A stretch of DNA of 21,455 nt from Perkinsus marinus ATCC 50983 (GCF_000006405.1 NW_003214659.1:4177-25631); one strand, 5' to 3'; positions 1 through 8,399 are shown, counted from the stretch's first letter. Notes: generated from the letters alone by a model not told the origin. Numbers and translations: made by a program.

Positions 1-26
1 GGTAGCCATCCATCATTCCCTTTCAG

Positions 27-3000
27 ATCTCCTTATGGTCACCCTCCGTCACCCCAAATACCCCAAGGCATCATGTGACGTCTACGTCTACGGTGCTCAC
101 GTGGCTAGATGGACCGACCGAGAAGGTGATGAGATGAGTAGCTGCTGTTCTATCACTTAGGCGAAGTACTTCAGGCAACTCCAACCTGTATCTGTCCCCT
201 ATCGCTGACTATGGCAACGGTAAAGCCATGAGAGGCGGAGTCCCCGTAAGTAGTGGTATTGGGCCGATGTGTGTTGGTTATTACGGATTTGCAAGATTTT
301 GGACAATTTAGCAGAAAAGTTGGTAAAAAAATCGGAATTTTCCCGATAAAACTCGGCCGATATCGATTACGCTCTAGTGGAGGTAGTAATACTCAGCGTT
401 ACCACAATTTCCCACAGGTCTGTTGGCCGCAATTCGCTGGTAACGGTCCCTTCCAGAAGCACGGCTTCGCGAGGAACACTGAGTGGGAGCTCGACAGCTA
501 CAGCACCGAGGAGGATCCGTGCGTAATAAATTATTATCATTATGAATTGTGTTAATTACGCGTTGGAGTTTCACCCTAGTGGTATGAAAAACACTAGTGT
601 AAAACATATTTTACGACTACTGCTGATTGAAACGGTCCTTAATAACGAGCAATACAGGATACAGCAATCATGTTCTTCTGCTCTAAGGCTACTGCCCTTA
701 ATTAACGTCGCTCCGCTCCTCCATCCTCTGGGCTTGGCACCTCCGACGAGTCTTCTGATGACTCGAATCCGCTCGACTGGTTGTGTCTGTGCTGCTGTCG
801 CTGCTAGATTTTTTTTTTCTTTTTTTTCTTTTTTTTTCTTTTTTTTTCTTTTTTTCCTTTTTTTACAGCGACATGCAGATGAAATATACAAAGAGAGTGC
901 GCTAAGCTACCCAAAACGCTATGCGGCATGCGCCGCTTCTAAGCAATCATAAAAGGCCCCGGCGAGCATCAAGATGTTGCATCAGGGCCAAGAAGAGTCG
1001 ATTGAAGGCCTTACGGCGCTTCAAATCGACGACCATTTTGTAAAAATGATAGGGGACACCTCCCTTAACACGTTTCCTGGCATGCTCTAGGAGCGGGCAG
1101 GAGCGCAGGAGATGCCGTAGATTCCCTACCGGGGCTCCACAGTCGCACACCGGAGAGTCGATCACTCCACACCTGTGAAGATGCGCAGGAGTGGGAGCCC
1201 TACCAAAAACCACGGCACTGCCAGCGGGCGTAATTTCCCCTCGACTCCATAGCCTCGCATGCGAGGCACAGTAGGAGAAGTCGTTGACGCAAGTGCCTAG
1301 ACCGGCCCGTTTGTCTGACCACCACCTACGCAGTGCCAGACGCCCGGCTTCGGCCTGATAACGCCTAAGGGTCTTCACACTGATTTCCGTCTCCGCAGAG
1401 ACTTCCATCATGGAGGCACCCTTGGCTGCCAATTCATCGGCTCGGTCATTAGCGAACATGCCACTATGACCAGGCAACCAGTGGAAGGTGACCTTGTCCG
1501 GGATTTCAGCTAAGAGCAGGGTGATCTGTCTCGCTTTGTCCCGCCGAGCCACCGTAGATCTCGACGACAGGATCTTGAGTACTGCTTGAGAGTCCGTGAA
1601 GACTGCCCATTCTTCCTCTCCTTCCGTCGTCAGGATAACCCAGCGGACTGCTTCAAGAACTCCGAGGAGTTCACAGTCCGTGATAGTAGCGTAGGGGGAG
1701 AGTTTCCAGTAGTTGGAATGAACTTCTACACCCTTACGATATACCACCATTCCAGCACCGGTCTTACGGTCTTTGACCACCGAGCCATCGGTAAAGATGG
1801 CATTTCCGGAGAGGAGAGCCACCTGCGCATAGCTCTTGGCTTCCTCTTTGTCCCGGATGGTAGTCAGACTACCGTAGTCTTGACCCAAGGTTGCCATGGC
1901 TGTGACCTGCAGCAATGCGGACTTTGCCGTGGCGGATTCAAGCCCTTCCTTCCAGGCCGCTACTGCGTGGCCAAGGGCCGGTAAGATCGCCACCTTGTAG
2001 GTTTTGATTATTTTCTTACCGGTGATCCCTGCTCGCGTCCAACCGAGGTGCCTCAGACGACCAAGTTTGGCCTTGGCTTCGGACACCTTTAACCGAATAT
2101 GGTGCTGGAAAGACAGACGGTGGTCGATCCAGACACCGAGCACCCGTACGACTTTAACAATGTCGATGGGTGTACCATCAAGGGACAAGGCATGGTCCCC
2201 GATGGTCCTGGGCAGGAGTGCCTGGCTCTTAGCCGGCTCGTAGGACACTCCCGCTTTGGCGGCCCAAGCCAGTAGTAGAGCTTCTGCTGACTGCCACCGT
2301 TTAACCAGGGACGGGCCAGTTCCACCGGATACCACCACCGTTGTATCATCCGCATAGAGGGTCAAGCTCACGCCTTTCGCCTCCAATTTTGCGAAGTCAT
2401 CTACAAGCGGCAGGGTGGATAGAAGGAACAAGAAGGGGCCCAGGGCACTGCCCTGAGGCACCCCTCGCTGAAGTTCCAGAGTGGCCACGTCTGCACCATA
2501 GACAGCCGAAACACTCTGGGCCCTTAAGTAGCCTTCTACAATGCTCACTAGATAGCGTGGGACATCGTATTGGGCCAGGGTTGCCAGGATGTGGCTGTGT
2601 TTTACCGAGCTAAACGCGTTTTGCACGTGGAGTTGGACAAGTGCAATAGGCGCGCTCTTACTCCTTTTTCTGCCAGCCCTGAACGCTTCGACTACGCGCA
2701 GGACAGCAGAGTCAACCGATTTGCCCTTGCAGAATCCATGGACAATCGGAGAGTCCAATCGCTTCTGGATCTGCGGGCAAGATGCAAGCCGTTCTACTAT
2801 GAGACGTTCGAACAGCTTGCTACCTGAACCGACCAGGCAGATTGGCCTCCAGCCGTTAGGCTTGGTGGGGTCTCTGCCGGCCTTATGAATGAAGATCCCT
2901 TTGGACGACTTCCATCCATCGGGATATATACCAGTCTCAAGGGCTTCAGTGAACTGGGTACACCAGTTGTCCTTCAGCACCTCGAGAGTATCGAGAATGA

Positions 3001-6000
3001 CGCCATTGGTCACATCATCCTTTCCAGGGGCCGCGCTTCTCCGTAAACCATTGGCTGCCTCTCTGAGTTCAGAGTAGGTGACCGCCGGGATGGGATCAGT
3101 TTGCGGCGGTAGAACCAAGGCATTGACCTCCGCAGCCCTTTCGGGATCACGGGGGAAGAGCCTACGTAGGAGGAAGTCCGCTTGATTCACTCCATGCGGG
3201 CATATGGCCGCAGGTGGAATTCGGGGACAACCTCGTTTAACACAACGAGAGTCTTACGACCACTGCATATCACCACGAATATCGCGTTTTTCACTAGGGT
3301 TGTCCCATATGCAATTGCGGCTGCAATTGCACGCATGCAATTGCATGCAATTTCCGCAATTGCACACAATCCCAATTGCAGGGTGCAATTGCAACTTTTT
3401 TGTGGGCGCGCGAGTTCTGAGCATGCGCATATAATATCTCGCTCGCCAAGAAATATTCAAACTTGAACAGATCCGCCGCAGGCGGAGAGAAAAACTCAAT
3501 TGAACCAACTCAACCCAACTCTGAAGGCTTTATATGACCTCATGCTTCATTTAGTTGGATACCTGAGAATATCATGCTAATCGTTGATAATCACAGTCTG
3601 ATTCACAGACTGTGATTCACGGCATCAAAGATTAGTACGTGATGGGCGTTCACTGCATGTTAATGAATTGAGATTAGGTTGGATTCAAAAATCTTCTTAG
3701 AAATACAGTCATATTTCTCATGAACTGCGTCGCTCTGCAATCCATCCGAATCAATCTGAAACTGATCCATTATGGATCATCCATGACTGGGAAACTCCGA
3801 AGCAGCTGCATCATACAGCCTGTATAGTATCACAGGCGTATAGTAGGTTTTGCAGCTTTATAAAAATTTGATAATGAAATTGTACTATAGTTGTATAAAG
3901 CTACATCATATAACATACTGGCAGTATGATACTGGGTGATATCGTATCGCTGATAAATATGTAACATCATTCAATTCTGATGCAGTAATAACTTCAGCAA
4001 CTGAAGTCTTTCTCAATTCACTCCTCATTCCCCCATCCAATTCCTCACCTCAGACAAGTCCGCGAGAAAACTTTGAATTTGTTTCCATGAACTGTTGATG
4101 AATACTAGCTTCTGCAACGACTCAGTACCACTCGCCATAGCTTGTTCCCAATCCGGCAAGTCTCTTTGAACAGCGTCCGGCCAAGTTGCGAGCTCAGCAA
4201 TCGAAGGATCTGGTTCGCGATTTCGAGCAGGTGACAAATCGGAGCGCCATCAGCTGCCAGTTCCTGGAGAATGTGCAAGCCCCTCCGACTCGAGAGTGTG
4301 GGATTGGAGAACCGAGGCGCCATTCGGCGAAGGCTGGATGTCCAAGTGTGCGCGAGATTGCCAATCAAGCAACGTTCAACGTTGCCACTAATCTCAGACT
4401 AGTAGTCTTATTGTCTAATCTGTAGATCGGCAATCGGGGAATCCATGACCTGCGAATGCGCCGAAGGTTCTATGTGGCAGGGATCGCATGGTGCGAACTA
4501 GGTTTTACATGTTACACACCGATAGGGCCCGGCACACATCCCCCGGGTCAGGTGGGTGTGGTCAAAGCGCATCAGGCCAGTGGTGCATCGCTGCTCCACA
4601 TGGAAACAAGGAATTGTTACTAACAACTAACAACAATTTGTTAGGTTAAGTTCCGTGGGATGGCCGCACACGTACCTTGCACGCATGTGTGCGTATGCAC
4701 GTGCAGATTGTGTGCTCTTCGCGGTGTGTTCCAGGTTTGCATAGTTCTCTCGTTACAAAGGTGATTTCACTGCCGCAGCGCTCCGCTAACCTCTCAAGTA
4801 TAATGATAATATCAATCTGCTTTTGTTGCAACTCGGAGGCGGCAGGTATATGGTTGATAACTACACTTGTTAGGTTCCCGCTACCCACAGAGAGTGTGTT
4901 TTGCTGCGCGCGCACAGCGCGCGCCCGAAAAAATGCAATTGCGAGCAATTGCAACTTCGGCAATTGCAGTTGCATGCAATTGCACTAAGTGCGCCGTGCA
5001 ATTGCATTTGGGACAACCCTATTTTTCACAGTATAACCCCACTTCACGTAAAACGGGTGAAACTCCATTATATTTATACTCAAGTATTAATAATATTAAT
5101 ATATTCTCACTAGTAATAGTACCATAACTTTCCAAAATCGTGTAGATGCTGAGCTCTGTACAGGTTACATTCAAGCTGGTTTCGAATGAATTTACTAAGG
5201 AAACGATGGGATGCCCATTCGAATTCGAGTTGCGGTATACTGTAACTCTAGGTGGGGACTATTTGGGGATGCATATGGAAGTGGTGAATACTGGTGCGGA
5301 GGCTATGCAGTTCACAACAGCTCTTCATACGTAATAGTCCATGAACGGCTGTGTGGAGAGGACGAGGAAGAGGGTTTAGGTACTTCTCGGTCGGAGATAT
5401 TACTACGACAACAGTAGCGGGAGTTGGTGAGCATCATTACAACGATACGGCTCAGGGAGGCAAGGACTGTAAGAAAGGCAATTCATATAGTGGAGTTTCA
5501 CCCGTTTTACATGCAGTGGTGTAGTACTCTGTGAAAAACGCGATATTCGTGCTATGCGGTGCTATGGGTGAAATATGTTTTTCACTAGTGTTGTGAAACT
5601 CCAGTGACTATTTAAGGGTTTGGTTTTCCTGTGCAGGTTATGATGGGAATTCGGTGGTTGAGTTTAATGAGGGTATTGTGGATAGAGTGTATAAGCAAGC
5701 AGCTGGCCCCGCTCATATACTTTGTGACGGTTTTGAGATGTGAGCAGTCTTCATTGACTTGTGATGATTTAACGCTTTTCCTGTCAGATTGATGGCTGAG
5801 AAGAGCCCGTCGTTCCCGGACACTGTTGTGTGGAATATTGGCAGCGACTCGTTAGGCGATATGCCCGCGGGGGACTTCAAGAGGTAGGCTTACTCAGGGG
5901 CTAGTAGTATCATACTCATTCGAGGGTACTCCTCATCGTGATGTGTGCGCAATATGGTATTGAAAGTTTATTTTGTTGAGAATTGTTGAAAACATTGAAC

Positions 6001-6228
6001 TCCTCGTGTAGTAGGCAAATGTTCAGGAGTTGGAGAAATGATGGTATGATTATGCCTCTCGCTGTTCTCGAGTGTATAACTGAACTTGATTGATAGATAC
6101 ATTTGCGTCGACTCGACGCCGTCGAGTCTGCAGCCGCAGTAGAGCCGGTGAAGGTAGCCCCTGGTGATTCATGGGAAGCTGACCAGAAGCTTACCAGATG
6201 CCTTCCTACTAGCAACGGCAGTGCTTGA
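27..6228 (+). CDS. Glucose-6-phosphate 1-epimerase (hexose-6-phosphate mutarotase), multi-exon, 5' end uncertain
   Basis: Family enzymes interconvert the alpha and beta anomers of glucose-6-phosphate in the cytosol. Exons read directly with GT-AG borders and consistent phases: 27-137, 175-245, 418-522, 5146-5330, 5380-5426, 5637-5739, 5788-5883, 6097-6228. Family landmarks in order: VYVYGAHVARW (exon 1), GKAMRGGVP (exon 2), CWPQF and QKHGFARNTEWEL (exon 3), FELRYTVTL and FTTALHTYF (exons 4/5), EGIVDRVY (exon 6), PDTVVWNIG (exon 7), YICV and VKVAPGDSWEADQKL (exon 8). Position 27 follows a strong acceptor (ctttcag), so an earlier exon may lie outside the window; the ATG at 35 is the alternative start. 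Introns are 37, 172, 4623, 49, 210, 48 and 213 nt. Exon 8 carries a 14-nt hairpin insertion (6110-6123) that puts the conserved C-terminus out of frame, so the copy may be inactive unless that segment is removed from the RNA or skipped. Family assignment is firm; activity is open. Confidence 0.88.
809..864 (-). repeat. A-rich tract of the LINE 3' region
   Basis: The plus strand shows runs of 7-10 T broken by single C, so the LINE strand carries an A(7-9)G-type tract. It lies 80 bp after the LINE stop codon. An 8-bp inverted repeat (tgtcgctg / cagcgaca) flanks it closely. Confidence 0.8.
947..3253 (-). CDS. LINE ORF2 fragment: reverse transcriptase, RNase H, C-terminal Cys-His knuckle
   Basis: The frame is uninterrupted for about 768 codons, with no true start because the 5' part is missing; residue 1 here is the GTG-encoded position at 3190. 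Reverse transcriptase covers about residues 85-330, with the RGVPQGSALGP block at 242-252 and the catalytic box YADD at 279-282. RNase H covers about 463-590, with acidic residues visible in FTDGS, DCELLG, FTDSQ and ANDRAD, plus HWLPGHSG. Near residue 690 a CDCG...H...C knuckle closes the protein, as in I/R1-type elements. One oddity: motif A reads LVQLHVQNAFSSV, with His (CAC) where the first catalytic Asp (GAC) is expected at about residue 188, so the polymerase is probably dead although the frame is intact. It lies antisense to the host gene. Confidence 0.9.
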   Translation of the reverse strand, partial: DSRCVKRGCPRIPPAAICPHGVNQADFLLRRLFPRDPERAAEVNALVLPPQTDPIPAVTYSELREAANGLRRSAAPGKDDVTNGVILDTLEVLKDNWCTQFTEALETGIYPDGWKSSKGIFIHKAGRDPTKPNGWRPICLVGSGSKLFERLIVERLASCPQIQKRLDSPIVHGFCKGKSVDSAVLRVVEAFRAGRKRSKSAPIALVQLHVQNAFSSVKHSHILATLAQYDVPRYLVSIVEGYLRAQSVSAVYGADVATLELQRGVPQGSALGPFLFLLSTLPLVDDFAKLEAKGVSLTLYADDTTVVVSGGTGPSLVKRWQSAEALLLAWAAKAGVSYEPAKSQALLPRTIGDHALSLDGTPIDIVKVVRVLGVWIDHRLSFQHHIRLKVSEAKAKLGRLRHLGWTRAGITGKKIIKTYKVAILPALGHAVAAWKEGLESATAKSALLQVTAMATLGQDYGSLTTIRDKEEAKSYAQVALLSGNAIFTDGSVVKDRKTGAGMVVYRKGVEVHSNYWKLSPYATITDCELLGVLEAVRWVILTTEGEEEWAVFTDSQAVLKILSSRSTVARRDKARQITLLLAEIPDKVTFHWLPGHSGMFANDRADELAAKGASMMEVSAETEISVKTLRRYQAEAGRLALRRWWSDKRAGLGTCVNDFSYCASHARLWSRGEITPAGSAVVFGRAPTPAHLHRCGVIDSPVCDCGAPVGNLRHLLRSCPLLEHARKRVKGGVPYHFYKMVVDLKRRKAFNRLFLALMQHLDARRGLL
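3297..3420 (+). repeat. Left terminal inverted repeat with GCAATTGC array
   Basis: It holds six CAATTGC units plus one degenerate unit between 3310 and 3395, then TTTTTTGTGGGCGCGCGAG. The same order (terminus, CAATTGC array, T/A run, GC-rich block) appears inverted at the right end. Subterminal arrays of this kind are known transposase-binding regions in several DNA transposon families; that role is inferred here. Confidence 0.75.
3589..3620. repeat. 14-nt hairpin unit (TGATTCAC repeated at 14)
   Basis: Arms AATCACAGTCTG (3589-3600) and CAGACTGTGATT (3606-3617) are perfect over 12 bp with a 5-nt loop. TGATTCAC occurs at 3599 and again at 3613, exactly 14 nt apart. Confidence 0.8.
3764..3784. 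repeat. 14-nt hairpin unit (ATCCAT repeated at 14)
   Basis: ATCCAT lies at 3765 and 3779; the segment between contains its inverted copy ATGGAT. Confidence 0.75.
3915..3935. repeat. 14-nt hairpin unit (ATACTGG repeated at 14)
   Basis: ATACTGG lies at 3915 and 3929 with inverted CAGTAT between them. A second, weaker unit follows: TGATA at 3937 and 3951, with TATC between. Confidence 0.75.
4900..5019 (-). repeat. Right terminal inverted repeat with GCAATTGC array
   Basis: Reading inward from 5019: GGGTTGTCCCAAATGCAATTGC, then four more GCAATTGC units, TTTTTTCGGGCGCGCGC, and a GC-rich alternating purine-pyrimidine block (4908-4925) that can itself fold. Confidence 0.75.
5492..5602. mobile_element. 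MITE copy B, intact, in intron 5 of the epimerase gene
   Basis: This 111-bp element has termini GGAGTTTCAC and GTGAAACTCC and a possible 3-bp target duplication AGT (5489-5491 and 5603-5605). It has no coding capacity. It is the reference copy that lets the broken MITE A be recognised; the two are in opposite orientation. The intron (5427-5636) still splices cleanly on paper (gtgagc ... gtgcag). Confidence 0.78.
6106..6128. repeat. 14-nt hairpin unit inside epimerase exon 8
   Basis: CGTC lies at 6106 and 6120. Arms GACTCGACG (6110-6118) and CGTCGAGTC (6120-6128) are perfect, with a one-base loop. The 14 nt at 6110-6123 interrupt the family sequence between the Val codon GTC and the Glu codon GAG (6124-6126); reading on in the current frame meets TAG ten codons after the Val codon. 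Confidence 0.85.
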
Positions 6229-6239
6229 ATAAAGCACTG
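6219..6239. repeat. Hairpin spanning the epimerase stop codon and an AATAAA
   Basis: Arms CAGTGCTT (6219-6226) and AAGCACTG (6232-6239) enclose GAATA. The TGA stop starts in the left arm, and AATAAA (6228-6233) crosses the loop. Whether AATAAA acts as a polyadenylation signal here cannot be told from the sequence. Confidence 0.6.
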
Positions 6240-6802
6240 CATTGGTCGCTGAGGGGGCCTCTATAAAGTGGGTGCCCTTATTCTCCTATTGATATTGTGT
6301 TGACCTTATGGCAATTCTCTCGATGCGATGGGGTTTGGTGTTCATCACGTGTCGACAGGGTTGTGGACAAGGCGGTGGGGTTTCCTTTCGTGAAGTGGCC
6401 GATGAATGGTAGGCGGATTTCAGTAATTAATTAGCTTTGATAAAAAATCCTCAATGCACTCTTCGAAACCTCAAGAAACTGTGTGCGGGAAGGTGATTTT
6501 CTGCCGTTTGTTCTAGTTTTTTCGATGTTTCTTGTGAGTATCGGGGAAGTACCGCATCCATCAGCGTTTAGTATGTTGCTTCATATGGCTCATTCGTTGA
6601 AGGAAGTCTTATCATTGTTGAAGCCAGAAGTAGACACAGTGACTTTTCTAGCACATGATGATGTTGTGTGATTCACGAGTACTCCACATCCTTATGATAC
6701 CTCCGATGAACCGCAACCGTTCCAAATCATGACAAGATATTCAAATTCATGAGATAGTCACACTAAAGGAAAGCTAGGTGTGATTACCGTTGTGACTCGG
6801 AG
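6240..6802 (+). other. Exon-like stretches, gene not recognised
   Basis: Two stretches look exonic on the plus strand. One, about 6360-6409, reads VVDKAVGFPFVKWPMN between an acceptor (tcgacag) and a donor (gtaggc). The other begins after catccatcag near 6568 and reads FSMLLHMAHSLKEVLSLLKPEVDTVTFLAHDDVV, open to 6671. The TFLAHDD motif loosely recalls histidine phosphatases (AHDTT), which is weak. They may belong to the same gene as the block at 6803-7072, but I cannot connect them with confidence. Confidence 0.35.
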
Positions 6803-7072
6803 ATGATCTCCCCTCTGCAAGTAGCATGTCCTGACAAAAAGAGGATTTCTAACCTCGATTACATCTCTGGTGTTGGTTTCACCAAGATTGACGAGTTGAG
6901 GGAGAAGATCGGTGCTGATCAATCAAGGAAGCAGCTCATTGTTACCCCGCAGAAGATGGGCGCGCAGACTCTCGAGTCCAACGTTAATGCCGGACTCGCT
7001 GCTGCTGAGCTGATTTCTGCCTATTTCAAGAACGGCTCTAACATTCATCAGGTCAATGGCAAGGCTTCCTGA
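6803..7072 (+). CDS. Unrecognised protein, probable terminal exon
   Basis: An open frame of about 89 codons ends at TGA (7070-7072). Its composition and codon use are clearly protein-like (SNLDYISGVGFTKIDELREKIG, then TLESNVNAGLAAAELISAYF). The ATG at 6803 may be internal, since this genome splits genes into many exons; the real exon could start after an acceptor near 6800. The C-terminal NAGLAAAELI helix resembles the end of a dinucleotide-binding or flavin enzyme, but I cannot name a family. It follows the epimerase on the same strand by about 570 bp. Confidence 0.55.
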   Translation: MISPLQVACPDKKRISNLDYISGVGFTKIDELREKIGADQSRKQLIVTPQKMGAQTLESNVNAGLAAAELISAYFKNGSNIHQVNGKAS

Positions 7073-7380
7073 GTAATTCTCCTTGGAAAGCTTAGCACCA
7101 CCGAATCGTTGCTTATCCTTGTTCGGAATGTATGTATGTGTTCAGGTGCGAAGTATGTGTAGTTGAGTTTAGAAGAGCTGTTGATCATCATGCGCTTGAT
7201 GCACCCTGCGTAAGAGGGGGTTCACTCGTGGTATATCCTACAGCGAATTCCAGAAGTACCAAAAACAAACCTAGCAGCAATAACAAGCTTGAGAACCAAA
7301 ACCGTCCCTACAGGGACTACATCAATTAAGCATAGTAGACAAAAAGTGTTCGGATCTTCAGACTCTAGCTTCCTGCGATA

Positions 7381-7398
7381 GTACAGTGCCACTGGTAC
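7381..7398. repeat. 14-nt unit (GTAC repeated at 14)
   Basis: GTAC lies at 7381 and 7395 around the imperfect palindrome AGTGCCACTG. Confidence 0.6.
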
Positions 7399-7604
7399 TA
7401 ATCACTATGTAGTAGTTCAGTTATTACACTGAACTACCACGGTAACACTGCCGTACCACTAAGGCATTTTGAACAAACCATTCGCGCCTGTCTCACATTC
7501 GTATGGCTGACCTGATTCGGTGTGTACCGCAACACTAGGAATGAATTCACTATTACTCAACAGTTTTCTAATTATTTAGAAATTTTCAAATTGAAAAAGT
7601 GGTA

Positions 7605-7624
7605 TAAGAAGTTCTTATTAAGAA
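7605..7624. repeat. 14-nt hairpin unit (TAAGAA repeated at 14)
   Basis: TAAGAA lies at 7605 and 7619 with the inverted copy TTCTTA between. Confidence 0.75.
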
Positions 7625-8278
7625 CACCACCTCCATGGGGTTATGAGGTCAGGCTCCACTAACTTGACGGTTTATCATACAACATTAAATAACTACGCGT
7701 CTTCAGGATGGCTCACAGCTTGCTGGAAAGGCAAGCCCTTCGAAAGACGTCCGTGATATTACTGAACAACTAAATTAGTTGAAATAATATCTAAACAACT
7801 AGGCAGAATGGAGCATCCTCATCGGAGACCGCGATCGAAGCCTGATCCTTCACTTTTTCGACATGAGCAGGACGACAACCTAGGCCTTTGAATTGGGGAT
7901 TTGCTCTCATGTCAGTCCAGCTTTTAAAGCTGACTATCTCACTGTGAATGGCGGCTCTTTTTTCCAGATTTCCAGCCCGCATATTCAAATGGTTGTGAGC
8001 GGGCATCTTCTAGAACTATCGTAGTAGAGCCCCGGGTCCAAACTGGGGCGCAGGAACCCAGGAGTTCTTGTGTCTCTCAGAACACTCCGACTGACCAAAA
8101 GCAGTAGCTGATCCCGAGGGCTGCAACGGTTGGGTACACATAGAATAGGCAGAATCACAATTACCGTCGGTAACGAAGGCGACCTCGATCTAGTAGTTCT
8201 TATCGTATTTCCACTAACAATCGCTGAGAGATCCTCCGAGATCTCATTACAAGACGAAAACACTTCTTTTGTCGAGTA

Positions 8279-8297
8279 GTTGAGTCAACTAAGTTGA
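8279..8297. repeat. 14-nt hairpin unit (GTTGA repeated at 14)
   Basis: GTTGA lies at 8279 and 8293 with the inverted TCAAC between; the perfect core is GTCAAC-taa-GTTGAC. Confidence 0.75.
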
Positions 8298-8359
8298 CGG
8301 TTTCTTGCAGCGGTGGAATTCCAATTCCGTAAACTGCTTGAGCGGTGGATTGAATTCTC

Positions 8360-8399
8360 CATTGGTGACCAATGAATGGTCTCAGCCTGAGACTCTCAG
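8360..8399. repeat. Two overlapping 14-nt hairpin units
   Basis: TGGT lies at 8363 and 8377, with arms CATTGGT / ACCAATG at 8360-8374. Directly after it TCTCAG lies at 8380 and 8394 with the inverted CTGAGA between. The second unit begins on the last base of the first. Confidence 0.75.

Larger units (their letters stand above)
624..3253 (-). mobile_element. 5'-truncated non-LTR retrotransposon (LINE) with RT, RNase H and zinc-knuckle ORF
   Basis: The insertion is flanked by a 13-bp target-site duplication with one mismatch: TTACGACTACTGC at 611-623 and TTACGACCACTGC at 3254-3266, which interrupts MITE A. On the minus strand the reading frame is open right up to base 3253, next to the duplication. 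This is the structure expected of target-primed reverse transcription that stopped early: the upstream ORF1 and endonuclease are absent. About 320 bp of 3' untranslated DNA follow the stop and include an A-rich tract. If the A-rich tract is instead the true 3' tail, the element would end near 809 and 624-808 would be extra DNA. The RT/RNase H/C-terminal Cys-His layout suggests the I/R1-like group of LINEs. Confidence 0.82.
3421..4899. other. Interior of the TA-flanked element: no transposase seen, several hairpins
   Basis: No frame longer than about 90 codons resembles a transposase. A minus-strand frame at 4025-4237 has a protein-like composition (LQKLVFINSSWKQIQSF) but I do not recognise it; it could be captured host sequence. 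The segment 3588-3960 holds four 14-nt hairpin units listed separately. There are further hairpins at 3995-4011 (ACTTCAG / CTGAAGT) and 4369-4385 (GCAACGTT / AACGTTGC). Confidence 0.5.
3297..5019. mobile_element. Non-autonomous DNA transposon with TA target duplication
   Basis: The ends are GGGTTGTCCC (3297-3306) and GGGACAACCC (5010-5019), flanked by TA at 3295-3296 and 5020-5021. The next roughly 110 bp on each side are imperfect inverted copies rich in the palindrome GCAATTGC. A TA duplication and this type of terminus suggest the Tc1/mariner superfamily, but no transposase is readable inside, so the superfamily is inferred. It inserted into MITE A after that element was in place. Confidence 0.75.
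565..5066. mobile_element. MITE copy A, split in three by later insertions
   Basis: The pieces are 565-623, 3254-3296 and 5020-5066. The outer ends are the inverted repeats GGAGTTTCAC and GTGAAACTCC. Piece 1 shares ACACTAGTG and AAAACATATTT with the intact copy at 5492-5602 read in reverse; piece 2 shares CACGAATATCGCGTTTTTCAC; piece 3 shares TTTTTCACAG and GTAAAACGGGTGAAACTCC. The order and orientation of the pieces match the intact copy, so this was one small element of about 150 bp before it was opened twice. It encodes nothing. Confidence 0.75.
523..5145 (+). other. Giant intron 3 of the epimerase gene, filled by nested transposons
   Basis: The donor gtaata follows the TGC codon at 520-522 and the acceptor gtgtag precedes exon 4 at 5146; the join is phase 0 and restores the family sequence. 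Most other introns of the gene are near 40-50 or 170-210 nt, so almost all of the length is inserted DNA: a MITE beginning at 565, a LINE inside it, and a TA-flanked inverted-repeat element inside it as well. The short original intron ends (523-564 and 5067-5145) show nothing else. Confidence 0.8.
7073..7790. other. Intergenic, hairpin-rich, no gene seen
   Basis: No frame here looks coding. Besides the two 14-nt units listed separately, a 9-bp hairpin GTAGTTCAG / CTGAACTAC occupies 7412-7437, and TACCAC is repeated 19 nt apart around 7435-7460. A nested hairpin (GATATTA ... TAATATC around CAACT ... AGTTG) lies at about 7755-7790. Confidence 0.55.

Noticed and set aside
253-555. Open frame of 100 codons starting at 253
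   Set aside because: Only its 418-522 part is coding (epimerase exon 3); the rest is intron sequence on both sides.
571-891. Lysine-rich open frame on the minus strand
   Set aside because: It is a translation of the LINE A-rich tract and has no protein character elsewhere.
1586-2888. Plus-strand open frames across the LINE
   Set aside because: They are shadows of the long minus-strand RT/RNase H frame.
3310-3395. CAATTGC units as a CRISPR-like array
   Set aside because: The spacers are only a few bases, the units are palindromic, and the array is mirrored at the other end of a transposon.
7132-7329. Plus-strand open frame of 65 codons
   Set aside because: Low-complexity tail, no family resemblance, and no splice context.
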